Assembly (NCBI GenBank): GCA_025925615.1
Contig: JAICLN010000074.1
Location: forward strand, 1-12,443
Direction of reading: 5' to 3'
DNA: 12,443 bases
Source of the DNA: Actinomycetospora sp.
GTDB taxonomy: Bacteria; Actinomycetota; Actinomycetes; Mycobacteriales; Pseudonocardiaceae
The notes below the pieces were generated by a model. That model saw only the letters and a program-made list of their open reading frames with translations, searched no databases and was not told the origin of the DNA. Below, one piece after another: positions 1 through 6,526 of the stretch (position 1 is its first letter; the number at the start of each line of letters is the position of its first letter). Both the position numbers and the translations under genes were made by a program.

Positions 1-2
1 CG

Positions 3-500
3 GCCGGCACCTCCGAGCCCCTCACCCCCGAGGTGCTCGGCGACCAGATCGAGCAGGCCAAGCGGTTGCGGCTGCGCCCCGACTACGACGCCGGCTGGCT
101 GACCTGGGCCTTCACCGAACTGCGCCGCCTAGGCGATCGCGGCCGGCTCACCGCGCGGCTGGTGCGGGGTCCGAGCGGGCGGGTGCTCGGCTGGTTCCTC
201 TACCTGCTGCCGGCCGATGGGGTCGCCGAGGTCGTGCAGGTCGTGGCCACCGGGGATCCGGCGCCGGTGCTCGACCACCTGGTGCGCCACGCCGCCGACG
301 AGGGCGCGGCCGCTGTCCAGGGCCGGCTGGAGCCGGTGACGGCGGGGCTGCTCGGGGCGCCCGGCGTCCTCGTCCGCCGCGGGGCCCGGGCGCTCGTCGC
401 CGCGGACGACCCCGCCCTGCCCGGGCTGCTGGGCTCGACGGCATCGTCGTTCAGCGTCCTGGACGGCGAGTGGCTCGTCGCCCACGGCGCGCGGCAGTGA
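3..500 (+). CDS. GNAT-like acyltransferase family protein, C-terminal part (5' end outside window)
   Basis: The frame is open from the first base of the window to TGA at 498-500, giving the last 165 residues of a longer protein; the internal GTG at 33 is not taken as the start. The segment GWFLYLLPADGVAEVVQVVA near residues 55-75 of the fragment has the beta-strand pattern of the acyl-CoA-binding half of GNAT folds. The end, SSFSVLDGEWLV, resembles C-termini of GNAT-annotated actinobacterial proteins I remember from polysaccharide or natural-product loci. No catalytic residue can be assigned from this part, and neither acyl donor nor acceptor is visible. It converges on the methyltransferase gene and is separated from it by two hairpins. 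It could belong to the same accessory locus as the glycosyltransferase and carbamoyltransferase genes, but the intervening opposite-strand gene weakens that link. Family call moderate, function unknown. Confidence 0.6.
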   Translation, partial: AGTSEPLTPEVLGDQIEQAKRLRLRPDYDAGWLTWAFTELRRLGDRGRLTARLVRGPSGRVLGWFLYLLPADGVAEVVQVVATGDPAPVLDHLVRHAADEGAAAVQGRLEPVTAGLLGAPGVLVRRGARALVAADDPALPGLLGSTASSFSVLDGEWLVAHGARQ

Positions 501-506
501 CCCGGC

Positions 507-532
507 CCGCCGGCGAGTGCCTCGGCCGGCGG
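507..532. terminator. Strong hairpin between convergent genes, likely bidirectional terminator
   Basis: CCGCCGGC (507-514) and GCCGGCGG (525-532) are perfect inverted repeats. The inside (CGAG...CTCG at 514-517 and 521-524) can extend the stem, with one bulged base, to about 11 pairs closed by a 3-base loop. It starts 6 bases after the GNAT-like stop codon. There is no T-run, as is usual for terminators in very GC-rich actinobacteria. Confidence 0.6.
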
Positions 533-539
533 CGACTGA

Positions 540-558
540 CCCCGCGCGGAGGGCGGGG
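540..558. terminator. Second hairpin in the convergent gap, terminator of the methyltransferase gene
   Basis: CCCCGC (540-545) and GCGGGG (553-558) form a perfect 6-bp stem with a 7-base loop. It lies 7 bases downstream of the methyltransferase stop on the minus strand and next to the 507-532 hairpin. Together they make a tandem, orientation-neutral terminator in the 65-bp convergent gap. Confidence 0.45.
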
Positions 559-565
559 ACGGCTC

Positions 566-1621
566 TCAGCTCGGGGTCCGCCCGTAGGTGACCGCGTGCA
601 TCGGGGTGAGGGCGAGCGAACCCAGGTCGGTGAAGCCGTGGCGGACCAGGAGGTCGTCGTAGGCGGCGCGCGGGAGCAGTTGGTCGTCGATCTGCGCCTC
701 GAAGAACTGGATCCCGCACATGATGCGGCCGGGCGCGGTGCGTAGGGCGGCGTCATTGTCGGGGAAGGGGAAGTCCGAGATCACGAACCACCCGCCGGGT
801 TCGAGCGCAGCTCGGGCGTTCTCGACGACCCGGTCGATGTCACGGCACTCGTGCATCGAGATGTTGTTGATCACGACCGTGGCGGGCTCGTCGAGGACCA
901 TGTCCTCGAGCGGGCTGTGCAGCAGCTCCACCCGGTCGCCGACCCCGGCCTCGGCGATCCGGGCAGCGGCCCGGTCGAGGGAGTGCGCGTCACCGTCGAC
1001 TCCCACCACCGCACAGTTCGGGTAGGTGCGAGCGAGGCGGATCACCCCGACGCCCGTGCCGCAGGCGGTGTCGACGACGCGACACCCGGCGTCGAGGCGC
1101 TGCGCGAGACCGGGCACCTGGGCCAGACCGCCCGGGGCGAGGCGGGTGTAGAACGGCGTCCCGGTGCCCGACACGCCGGCGATCCACTCGGGGCTGGTCT
1201 CGTCCCACCACATCCGGTCTCCGGTGGCGAGGTTGGCCTCGAAGCGGCCGAACATCTCCGGGGCCTCGAAGACCAGGAAGACGCCGCCGACGTAGGCGGG
1301 CGAGTCGGCATCGAGCAGGAGCGTGGCCATGTGCGGCGCGAGCCGGAAGCCGGCGGGTCGGGAGCCGTCGCGGTCGAGCACCCCCGCGGCCAGCGCGGCG
1401 CGACACCACACCGACACGTACCAGGGGTCCAGCCCCAGCGTCGCGGCGAGCTCATCGGGGTCGGCGCCCGGCCGATCGGCGAGCGCGCGCAGTAGCCCGG
1501 AGCGCAGTCCCAGGGCGACGGTGCGGTGGCCGGTGTATCCGGCGATCTGGCCCAGCAGGATCGGTGCCTGCTCGGACAGGGTCGGGGTCGCGGCGGTGTC
1601 GGGGGCGGCGGTCGTGGTCAT
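566..1621 (-). CDS. Class I SAM-dependent methyltransferase (O-methyltransferase-like with N-terminal winged-helix domain)
   Basis: 351 residues. Residues about 15-100 look like the helical/winged-helix dimerisation domain of plant-type and actinobacterial small-molecule methyltransferases (helix pattern, then LGLDPWYVSVWCRAALAAGVL). Residues about 180-330 are a Rossmann methyltransferase core: motif I VVDTACGTGVGV (D184, CGTG 187-190), an acidic strand-2 end in VVGVDGD, then INNISMHE and the motif EPGGWFVISDFPF. The ATG at 1621 follows AGGGAGA on the minus strand at good spacing. The protein probably acts in the cytoplasm on a small hydroxylated or other nucleophilic metabolite; the overall layout resembles mycobacterial Rv2258c-type proteins, from memory. 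The gene is divergent from a HxlR regulator with a 151-bp shared promoter region, so regulation by that protein is likely. The substrate cannot be told from the sequence, and a link to the carbamoyltransferase locus is possible but unproven. Confidence 0.85.
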   Translation of the reverse strand: MTTTAAPDTAATPTLSEQAPILLGQIAGYTGHRTVALGLRSGLLRALADRPGADPDELAATLGLDPWYVSVWCRAALAAGVLDRDGSRPAGFRLAPHMATLLLDADSPAYVGGVFLVFEAPEMFGRFEANLATGDRMWWDETSPEWIAGVSGTGTPFYTRLAPGGLAQVPGLAQRLDAGCRVVDTACGTGVGVIRLARTYPNCAVVGVDGDAHSLDRAAARIAEAGVGDRVELLHSPLEDMVLDEPATVVINNISMHECRDIDRVVENARAALEPGGWFVISDFPFPDNDAALRTAPGRIMCGIQFFEAQIDDQLLPRAAYDDLLVRHGFTDLGSLALTPMHAVTYGRTPS

Positions 1622-1688
1622 CGGTTCTCCCTCGGTGGTCGGGGCGCCACGATGCGGCCACGCGACCGATCGTCCCCAGTCCCGAATC

Positions 1689-1714
1689 TGTAGCGATCCG
1701 ATACAACATCTGTA
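1689..1714. promoter_or_regulatory. Candidate operator in the divergent methyltransferase/HxlR promoter region
   Basis: The sequence holds TGTA (1689-1692), TACA (1702-1705) and TGTA (1711-1714). The first pair forms a 17-bp dyad, TGTAnCGnnnCGnTACA (1689-1705). The second pair forms TACA-N5-TGTA (1702-1714). ATCTGTA also occurs as a direct repeat at 1686 and 1708, 22 bp apart or about two helical turns. This patch is the most AT-rich part of the 151-bp gap, as expected for promoters and operators. HxlR proteins bind inverted repeats as dimers and commonly control the divergent neighbour; that this is the site is inference. I could not assign convincing -35/-10 boxes. Confidence 0.4.
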
Positions 1715-1759
1715 CTTCTCGCGCGCGTCCAGGTTCCTAAGCTGGCGATGTCAACCGAC

Positions 1760-1765
1760 AGGGGG
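1760..1765 (+). promoter_or_regulatory. Ribosome binding site that fixes the HxlR start at GTG 1773
   Basis: AGGGGG lies 7 bases before GTG 1773. The same frame stays open upstream to about 1323 through the promoter region and into the opposite-strand gene. The RBS, and the family N-terminus (SYGQFCPVAKA) starting right after this GTG, rule that extension out. Confidence 0.65.
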
Positions 1766-1772
1766 TGCTCCG

Positions 1773-2462
1773 GTGCCCAGCAGTTACGGACAGTTCTGTC
1801 CGGTCGCCAAGGCCATGGAGCTGCTCGACGAGCGCTGGACGTTGCTCGTCGTGCGCGAGCTGATGATGGGCAGCCGGCACTTCAACGCCCTGCGCCGCGG
1901 GGTGCCCCGGATGTCCCCGGCGCTGCTCTCCAAGCGGCTGCACACGCTGATCCGGGCGGGGGTCGTCGAGCGGTACCAGGACGGCAACCGGATGACCTAC
2001 CAGCTGACGCCGGCAGGGCGGGAGCTCGAACCGATCGTGGAGGCCATCGGCCGGTGGGGGATCCGCTGGGTACCCGAGCTCGGTGACGAGGACCTCGACC
2101 CGCACCTGCTCATGTGGGACGTCCACCGCAACATCGACCTCGAGGCCGTGCCCGACGGCCGCACCAGCCTCCGGTTCAGCTTCACCGACGTGGACCCCGC
2201 GGCGCGGGACTGGTGGATCGTCATCAGCACCGACGGCGTCGACGTGTGCGACGACGATCCCGGCTTCCCGGTCCGGGTCACGGTGGAGACGACGCTCCGG
2301 GCGCTGACGCTCCTGTGGCGTGGCGACGTCCCGTGGGCCGAGGCGCTGCGCTCGGGGGAGATCGTGCTGTACGGCGAGCCGGCCGCGCGTCGCGCGCTGC
2401 CGCGGTGGCTCAAGCTCACCTCGCTGGCCTCGACGCCGCGCCCGGCCCTGCTCCCGGCGTGA
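1773..2462 (+). CDS. HxlR-family winged-helix transcriptional regulator with C-terminal extension
   Basis: 229 residues from GTG 1773. Residues about 5-100 are a HxlR/MarR-like winged helix-turn-helix. The typical start YGQFCPVAKAMELL is followed by DERWTLLVVREL, then GSRHFNALRRGVPRMSPALL, the recognition-helix segment SKRLHTLIRAGVVER, and the wing YQLTPAGRELEPIVEAIGRWG. Cys9, conserved in many family members, could make the protein redox-responsive, but that is only known for some relatives. Residues about 110-229 form an extra domain resembling the SCP2-like C-terminal part of longer HxlR proteins and may sense a hydrophobic ligand; ordinary HxlR proteins are about 100-130 residues. It acts as a DNA-binding dimer and probably controls the divergent methyltransferase and itself through the TGTA/TACA dyads between them. 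Confidence 0.9.
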   Translation: MPSSYGQFCPVAKAMELLDERWTLLVVRELMMGSRHFNALRRGVPRMSPALLSKRLHTLIRAGVVERYQDGNRMTYQLTPAGRELEPIVEAIGRWGIRWVPELGDEDLDPHLLMWDVHRNIDLEAVPDGRTSLRFSFTDVDPAARDWWIVISTDGVDVCDDDPGFPVRVTVETTLRALTLLWRGDVPWAEALRSGEIVLYGEPAARRALPRWLKLTSLASTPRPALLPA

Positions 2463-2575
2463 GGCGGGGCCGCACCGGCGAACGCGACCCGGTTCAGTGG
2501 GCCTTCCCCCGGATCGCAGCGCCCGCGACGGCCCGTCAGGACGATGACCTCCGGCGGCGGGACGGGTGGCCCCGG

Positions 2576-2610
2576 CGGACCGTGACGGCCCTCGTGCCAC
2601 GATCGGTCCG
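2576..2610. repeat. Inverted repeat abutting the glycosyltransferase start
   Basis: CGGACCG (2576-2582) and CGGTCCG (2604-2610) are perfect 7-base inverted arms around a 21-base centre. The second arm ends directly against GTG 2611. It could be an operator half-site pair or a 5' stem-loop limiting initiation, or chance in a GC-rich gap. The rest of the 148-bp gap after the HxlR gene (2463-2575) shows no convincing terminator or promoter; the only other symmetry is a short GACGG-C-CCGTC at 2527-2537. Confidence 0.3.
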
Positions 2611-4596
2611 GTGAGCATGGGGAGCGAACGACGCGAGCTGGCGGTCCTGATCGTCTCGTACCGGCGGGCGGACCTGCTCGAGCGCGCGCTCGCGAGCGTG
2701 GACAAGTGGCTGCCCGACGTGCCCGTGCACGTCTGGGACAACGCCTCGGGCGGCTCCGCGCAGGTCCGGGAGCTCGCCGCGAAGCGTCCCGACATCACCT
2801 GGACCTTCTCCGACTTCAACATCGGCTACATCGCGGCCATGAACAAGCTCATGGCACAGGTCCCGGACGCCGACGTGCTCCAGCTCAACCCCGACGCCGA
2901 GCTGCTCGGCCCGCTCACCCGCGCCCGCGAGGCGATCGCCGAGCCCGGCGTCGCCGCGGTGTCGCCCACGGTGATCGACCCGGACGGCCGCGACGAGCCC
3001 TGGGACGTCGCGCACCGCGAGCAGGGCGTCGTCCGGAACCTGGTCAACGGCGCCGGGTACGCCAAGCGGCTGCGCGGGCGGCTGCTGAGCAACCTCTACC
3101 CGGAGCCCCCGGAGGAGGTCGACGGCTACCTCACCGGCTGCTGCCTGTTCATCTCCCGCGACGCCTGGAACGCGATGGGCCCGTTCAGCGAGGAGTTCTT
3201 CGTCTACGGCGAGGACGCGACGTGGCAGCCGGCCGCCCGCAAGGCGGGGTGGTCGCTGCGCCTCGTCGACGACCCCGAGCCGCAGGTCCGCCACGCCAGC
3301 GGCGGCACGGTGGCCGACGACCCCCTCGCATCCAAGCGGGGGGACGACCTGCTGCGGTCCGCGCAGGTGATCGCCCTCGGCCTCGAGCACAACCTCGGGC
3401 GGGGGTCGCTCTACGCGGCCGGGGCGACGCTGCTCGAGCGGGTCCAGCGCTCCAAGCGCGGGCCGCGCGACGCCCGGCTGAAGGCCCTGGCGGAGCAGGC
3501 GGCGGGACGACCCGCCGTCGTCGTCGTCACCAACGGGCTCAAGCCGGGCGGGGCCGAGCGTCAGCGGGTGGTGCTCGCCAACCGGCTCGTCGAGCGCGGC
3601 CATCCGGTGACACTGGTGTGCCTGCAACACCTCGGTCAGTACATCTCCGAGCTGGACCCCCGGGTGCGGATGCTCATGCAGCCGTGGTGGCAGCCGGTCG
3701 TCGACGTGGCGGACACCGACGAGGCCATCGTCGTCGGGGGCGCGACGAAGACCGAGATCGGCTTCGCGACGGCGTGGCGGGCGCTCGGGCCGGTCGTCGG
3801 GCAGCGGCGGTACTGGCTGCCCGCCGCACACGACCCCGCCGAGCTCGAGCACGCCACGTACTCGGAGTTGCAGGCCCGGGCGCTGCGCCCCGCCGACGGG
3901 CTCCTCGTGCTCTCCCGCAAGCACCACGAGGACCTCACCCGCCACCAGCGCCTCGGCGGCACCGTCATGGTCGCGCCCAACGGGCTGACCCCGGGCGAGC
4001 CGCTGCCGCCGCGCCCGAGCACGGGGCCGCTGCGCTTCTGCATGCTGACCCGGCTCAAGGAGTACAAGAACACGACGCTGCTCATCCGGGCCCTGGACGC
4101 GCTCGCGCGCCCGGACGAGTGGACCCTCGACATCTTCGGAGCCGGCCCGGACCGCGCCGTGCTGGAGGCGCAGACCCCCGCCTACCTCCGCGGACAGGTC
4201 CGGTGGCGGGGCGTCTCGCCGGGCCCGGACCACGCCTTCGCCGAGACCGACGTGCTCTGCGTGCCGAGCGGCTTCGAGGCCTTCCCGCTGGTGATGGTCG
4301 AGGCGATGACCCGCGGGATGCCGGTGATGGCGTCGGCGAGCGGGTCGGTGGCCGAGATGCTCGACCACGGCGGCGCGGGCGTGGTCGTCGAGCCGGTCAC
4401 CGTCCCCGCCTGGACCGAGGCCCTGCGCGGCGTCCTCGACGACCGCGGGCAGCTCGCGCGCCTCGGCGCGGCCGGCCGGGAGCGGGCGCTCGCGCGCTAC
4501 ACCGACACGGCGATGGTCGACGCCTATCAGCGGGCATTCGTGCGCGTCCTCGGCCACCCGTTCCCCGGAGCGGAGCAGCGCGCCGATGTGATCTGA
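2611..4596 (+). CDS. Two-domain glycosyltransferase: GT2 fused to GT4
   Basis: 661 residues from GTG 2611; ATG 2617 or GTG 2566 are possible starts, and none has a strong RBS. Residues about 9-290 are a GT2 (GT-A) enzyme of the rhamnosyltransferase/WbbL-like type: AVLIVSYRRADLLERAL, VWDNASGG, LNPDAEL (D95 in place of a classic DxD), GCCLFISRDAW, and the base-region FVYGEDATW (E201, D202). Residues about 300-655 are a GT4 (GT-B) enzyme: TNGLKPGGAERQ (307-318) at the N-terminal half, FCMLTRLKEYKNTTLLIRAL opening the nucleotide-sugar half, and PSGFEAFPLVMVEAM with the EX7E pair E556/E564. No membrane segment or signal peptide is seen, so it should act in the cytoplasm or at the inner membrane face, adding two sugars in sequence or joining two sugar units. 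It lies 121 bp upstream of the carbamoyltransferase operon on the same strand, which suggests that the product is a glycoconjugate. Donors and acceptor are unknown. Confidence 0.88.
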   Translation: MSMGSERRELAVLIVSYRRADLLERALASVDKWLPDVPVHVWDNASGGSAQVRELAAKRPDITWTFSDFNIGYIAAMNKLMAQVPDADVLQLNPDAELLGPLTRAREAIAEPGVAAVSPTVIDPDGRDEPWDVAHREQGVVRNLVNGAGYAKRLRGRLLSNLYPEPPEEVDGYLTGCCLFISRDAWNAMGPFSEEFFVYGEDATWQPAARKAGWSLRLVDDPEPQVRHASGGTVADDPLASKRGDDLLRSAQVIALGLEHNLGRGSLYAAGATLLERVQRSKRGPRDARLKALAEQAAGRPAVVVVTNGLKPGGAERQRVVLANRLVERGHPVTLVCLQHLGQYISELDPRVRMLMQPWWQPVVDVADTDEAIVVGGATKTEIGFATAWRALGPVVGQRRYWLPAAHDPAELEHATYSELQARALRPADGLLVLSRKHHEDLTRHQRLGGTVMVAPNGLTPGEPLPPRPSTGPLRFCMLTRLKEYKNTTLLIRALDALARPDEWTLDIFGAGPDRAVLEAQTPAYLRGQVRWRGVSPGPDHAFAETDVLCVPSGFEAFPLVMVEAMTRGMPVMASASGSVAEMLDHGGAGVVVEPVTVPAWTEALRGVLDDRGQLARLGAAGRERALARYTDTAMVDAYQRAFVRVLGHPFPGAEQRADVI

Positions 4597-4632
4597 GTCG
4601 CAGTCGGGCGCTTTGTACCCTCCTGTCCGTTC

Positions 4633-4690
4633 CCGTCCATCACCCCCGCACGAACCCCGGTCGTGTCCGAACGTCATAGTGGGTGGACGG
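4633..4690. repeat. Nested inverted repeats upstream of the carbamoyltransferase operon
   Basis: Outer arms CCGTCCA (4633-4639) and TGGACGG (4684-4690) enclose inner arms CACGA (4649-4653) and TCGTG (4661-4665), which have a 7-base loop. A weak extra pairing (ACCC with GGGT) can extend the outer stem. This structure fills much of the 121-bp gap between the glycosyltransferase stop and the carbamoyltransferase start. It could be a leader structure, an operator or a terminator for the upstream gene. CATAGT at 4675-4680 could be a -10 element, but no good -35 goes with it. Confidence 0.35.
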
Positions 4691-4702
4691 CGCAGTCGGT
4701 CT

Positions 4703-4709
4703 GGAAGGG
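4703..4709 (+). promoter_or_regulatory. Ribosome binding site that fixes the carbamoyltransferase start at ATG 4718
   Basis: GGAAGGG sits 8 bases before ATG 4718. The frame is open further upstream to 4613, but the family N-terminus (a beta-strand like MIVLGLSG) begins exactly at this ATG. Confidence 0.7.
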
Positions 4710-4717
4710 CGCAATCG

Positions 4718-6526
4718 ATGATCGTTCTGGGACTCAGCGGGCTCCCGAACTCCCAACGGCGGTCTCACGCGGCTCGTCCGGACGCCGATCCGCTGGACGC
4801 CCGGATCGTCCAGGGACTCGACAGCGCCGCCGCGATCCTCGTCGACGGTGTGCTCGTCGCGGCCGCCTCGGAGGAGCGTTTCGACGGTGACAAGGGCACC
4901 GGCGCGCTCCCGCGGAACGCGATCACCTACTGCCTCGCCGAGGCGGGGGTGCGGCCCGAGGACGTCGACGTCGTGGCCCACGGCTTCGACTACGACCGCC
5001 ACCGCCGCGCGTTCGTGCTCTCCCGCGAGTACTTCGACGAGGTCCTGAGCTCGCAGACGGTGCGCGACGCGCTGACCGAGGCCGGCTGGCCGGTCCTGGC
5101 CGAGCGGCTGCGGCCCGTCGAGCACCACCGGGCGCACGCGCTGTCCGCCGTGGTGCCCAGCGGGTTCGACCGGGGCCTCGCGGTGGTCTCCGACGGAATG
5201 GGCGAGGTCGACTCGCTGACGGTGTACCGGTTCGCGCGGAGCGACGGGGAAGGCGCAGGAGTCGAGCTCGAGAAGCTGCACTCCCAGCCGATCGCCGCGT
5301 CGCTCGGGATCCTCTACTCGATCGGCACGCGGTTCCTCGGCTTCCAGTTCAACAACGACGAGTACAAGGTCATGGGCCTCGCGCCCTACGGCGACCCGGA
5401 GCGCTTCCGCGAGGTGTTCCGGAAGTTGACCCGGTTCGACGCCGAGCGTGGTTCGATCGTCATCGACTGGCCGACGGGCGCGCTCGCCGATGCCGAGGAC
5501 GGCTACCCCCACGCACGGGCGCTCTTCGAGGAGCAGACCTTCACCCCGGCCAAGCCCGACGGCTCGATCCAGCGCGACGAGGCCGACTTCGCGGCCGCCA
5601 TGCAGGAGTGCCTGACCGAGCTGCTGGTGGCCCTCGTCGGGCACTGGCTGGACGAGAGCGGCGAGACCTCGCTGTGCCTCGCCGGCGGCACCTTCCTCAA
5701 CTGCAAGTCCAACCAGTCGATCGCCGCGCTGCCCGGCGTCGAGGCGATGTTCGTCCAGCCCGCGTCGGGCGACGACGGGACCGCGCCGGGTGCCGCGTGG
5801 GCCGCGGCCGCCGAGTCGGGCGGGATCGCCGCCGCGACCAGCGCCTTCGACCCGTACCTCGGCCCGCGCTACTCCCGGGACGACATCCTGGCCGTCCTCG
5901 AGTCCCGCCCCGACCTGCGCTGGCGCGAGATCGGCATGGTCGGGGAGTACCTGGCGGCGGCCGCCGAGGACATCGCCGCGGACCGCATCATCGCCGTGTT
6001 CCACGGGCGGATGGAGTTCGGCCCGCGGGCGCTGGGGAACCGCTCGATCCTGGCCCGCCCCGACGGTGACGGGATCAAGGACCGCATCAACGGCGCGGTG
6101 AAGTTCCGCGAGGCGTTCCGGCCGTGCGCGCCCGCCGTCCACGTCGACGACCGCGACCGGCTCGTCGTCACCCGCGGCTTCGACCCGGACCTCTACATGC
6201 TCAGCACCGCGCAGGTGCGCCCCGAGGCCCGGAGCGCGCTGTCGGGGATCGTGCACGAGGACGACTCGGCGCGGATCCAGACGGTGACCCCGGAGCTGAA
6301 CCCCACGTTCGCGACGCTGCTCGACGAGGTCCGTGCCCGGACCGGCACCGGCTGCGTCGTCAACACCTCGTTCAACGTCAAGGGCCAGCCCCTGATCATG
6401 GACCCGGCCACCGCGGTCGACACGTTCTCCCGGATCGCGCTGGACCGGCTCTACATCGAGGGCTTCGTGGTCGAGGGGGACGCAGCGCAGCGGAGCTCGA
6501 CCCGGTCGGAGGGGACCGCGTCGTGA
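4718..6526 (+). CDS. Carbamoyltransferase, NodU/CmcH/TobZ family
   Basis: 602 residues, full family length. The enzyme class makes carbamoyl-adenylate from carbamoyl phosphate and ATP and passes the carbamoyl to a hydroxyl (or amino) group of a metabolite, often a sugar. The Kae1-like N-terminal domain has SEERFDGDKGTG, the metal-site HxxxH in EHHRAHA (H136, H140), a second ligand in VVSDGMGE (D159), and GDDGTA (D352/D353). The C-terminal domain has FGPRALGNRSILA (about 434-446) and NTSFNVKGQPLIMDP. Odd point: the usual N-terminal His-Asp of the family is Leu34-Asp35 here (QGLDSAAAILVDG), after roughly 25 extra residues following the first strand (MIVLGLSG). The stop TGA overlaps the GTG of the next gene. 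Its place beside a double glycosyltransferase makes a sugar hydroxyl a reasonable acceptor, but that is inference. Confidence 0.92.
   Translation: MIVLGLSGLPNSQRRSHAARPDADPLDARIVQGLDSAAAILVDGVLVAAASEERFDGDKGTGALPRNAITYCLAEAGVRPEDVDVVAHGFDYDRHRRAFVLSREYFDEVLSSQTVRDALTEAGWPVLAERLRPVEHHRAHALSAVVPSGFDRGLAVVSDGMGEVDSLTVYRFARSDGEGAGVELEKLHSQPIAASLGILYSIGTRFLGFQFNNDEYKVMGLAPYGDPERFREVFRKLTRFDAERGSIVIDWPTGALADAEDGYPHARALFEEQTFTPAKPDGSIQRDEADFAAAMQECLTELLVALVGHWLDESGETSLCLAGGTFLNCKSNQSIAALPGVEAMFVQPASGDDGTAPGAAWAAAAESGGIAAATSAFDPYLGPRYSRDDILAVLESRPDLRWREIGMVGEYLAAAAEDIAADRIIAVFHGRMEFGPRALGNRSILARPDGDGIKDRINGAVKFREAFRPCAPAVHVDDRDRLVVTRGFDPDLYMLSTAQVRPEARSALSGIVHEDDSARIQTVTPELNPTFATLLDEVRARTGTGCVVNTSFNVKGQPLIMDPATAVDTFSRIALDRLYIEGFVVEGDAAQRSSTRSEGTAS
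6508..6514 (+). promoter_or_regulatory. Ribosome binding site for the flavin monooxygenase, inside the carbamoyltransferase 3' end
   Basis: GGAGGGG lies 8 bases before GTG 6523. It decides this start, which overlaps the upstream TGA in a GTGA junction, over the open frame that continues far upstream inside the carbamoyltransferase gene. Confidence 0.7.

Noticed and set aside
1323..1772. N-terminal extension of the HxlR gene
   Set aside because: The frame is open but runs through the promoter region and the opposite-strand methyltransferase. A good RBS and the family N-terminus place the start at 1773.
2536..4677. A 713-codon open frame antisense to the glycosyltransferase
   Set aside because: It has low-complexity Arg/Gly/Val/His-rich translation with no family motifs, and lies opposite a gene with clear GT2 and GT4 motifs. 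Such frames are expected from extreme GC at third positions.
4640..6256. A 538-codon open frame antisense to the carbamoyltransferase
   Set aside because: There are no recognisable motifs, and it lies fully opposite a carbamoyltransferase with intact motifs. The long antisense frames at 7428-8789 and 11130-12248 are rejected for the same reason.
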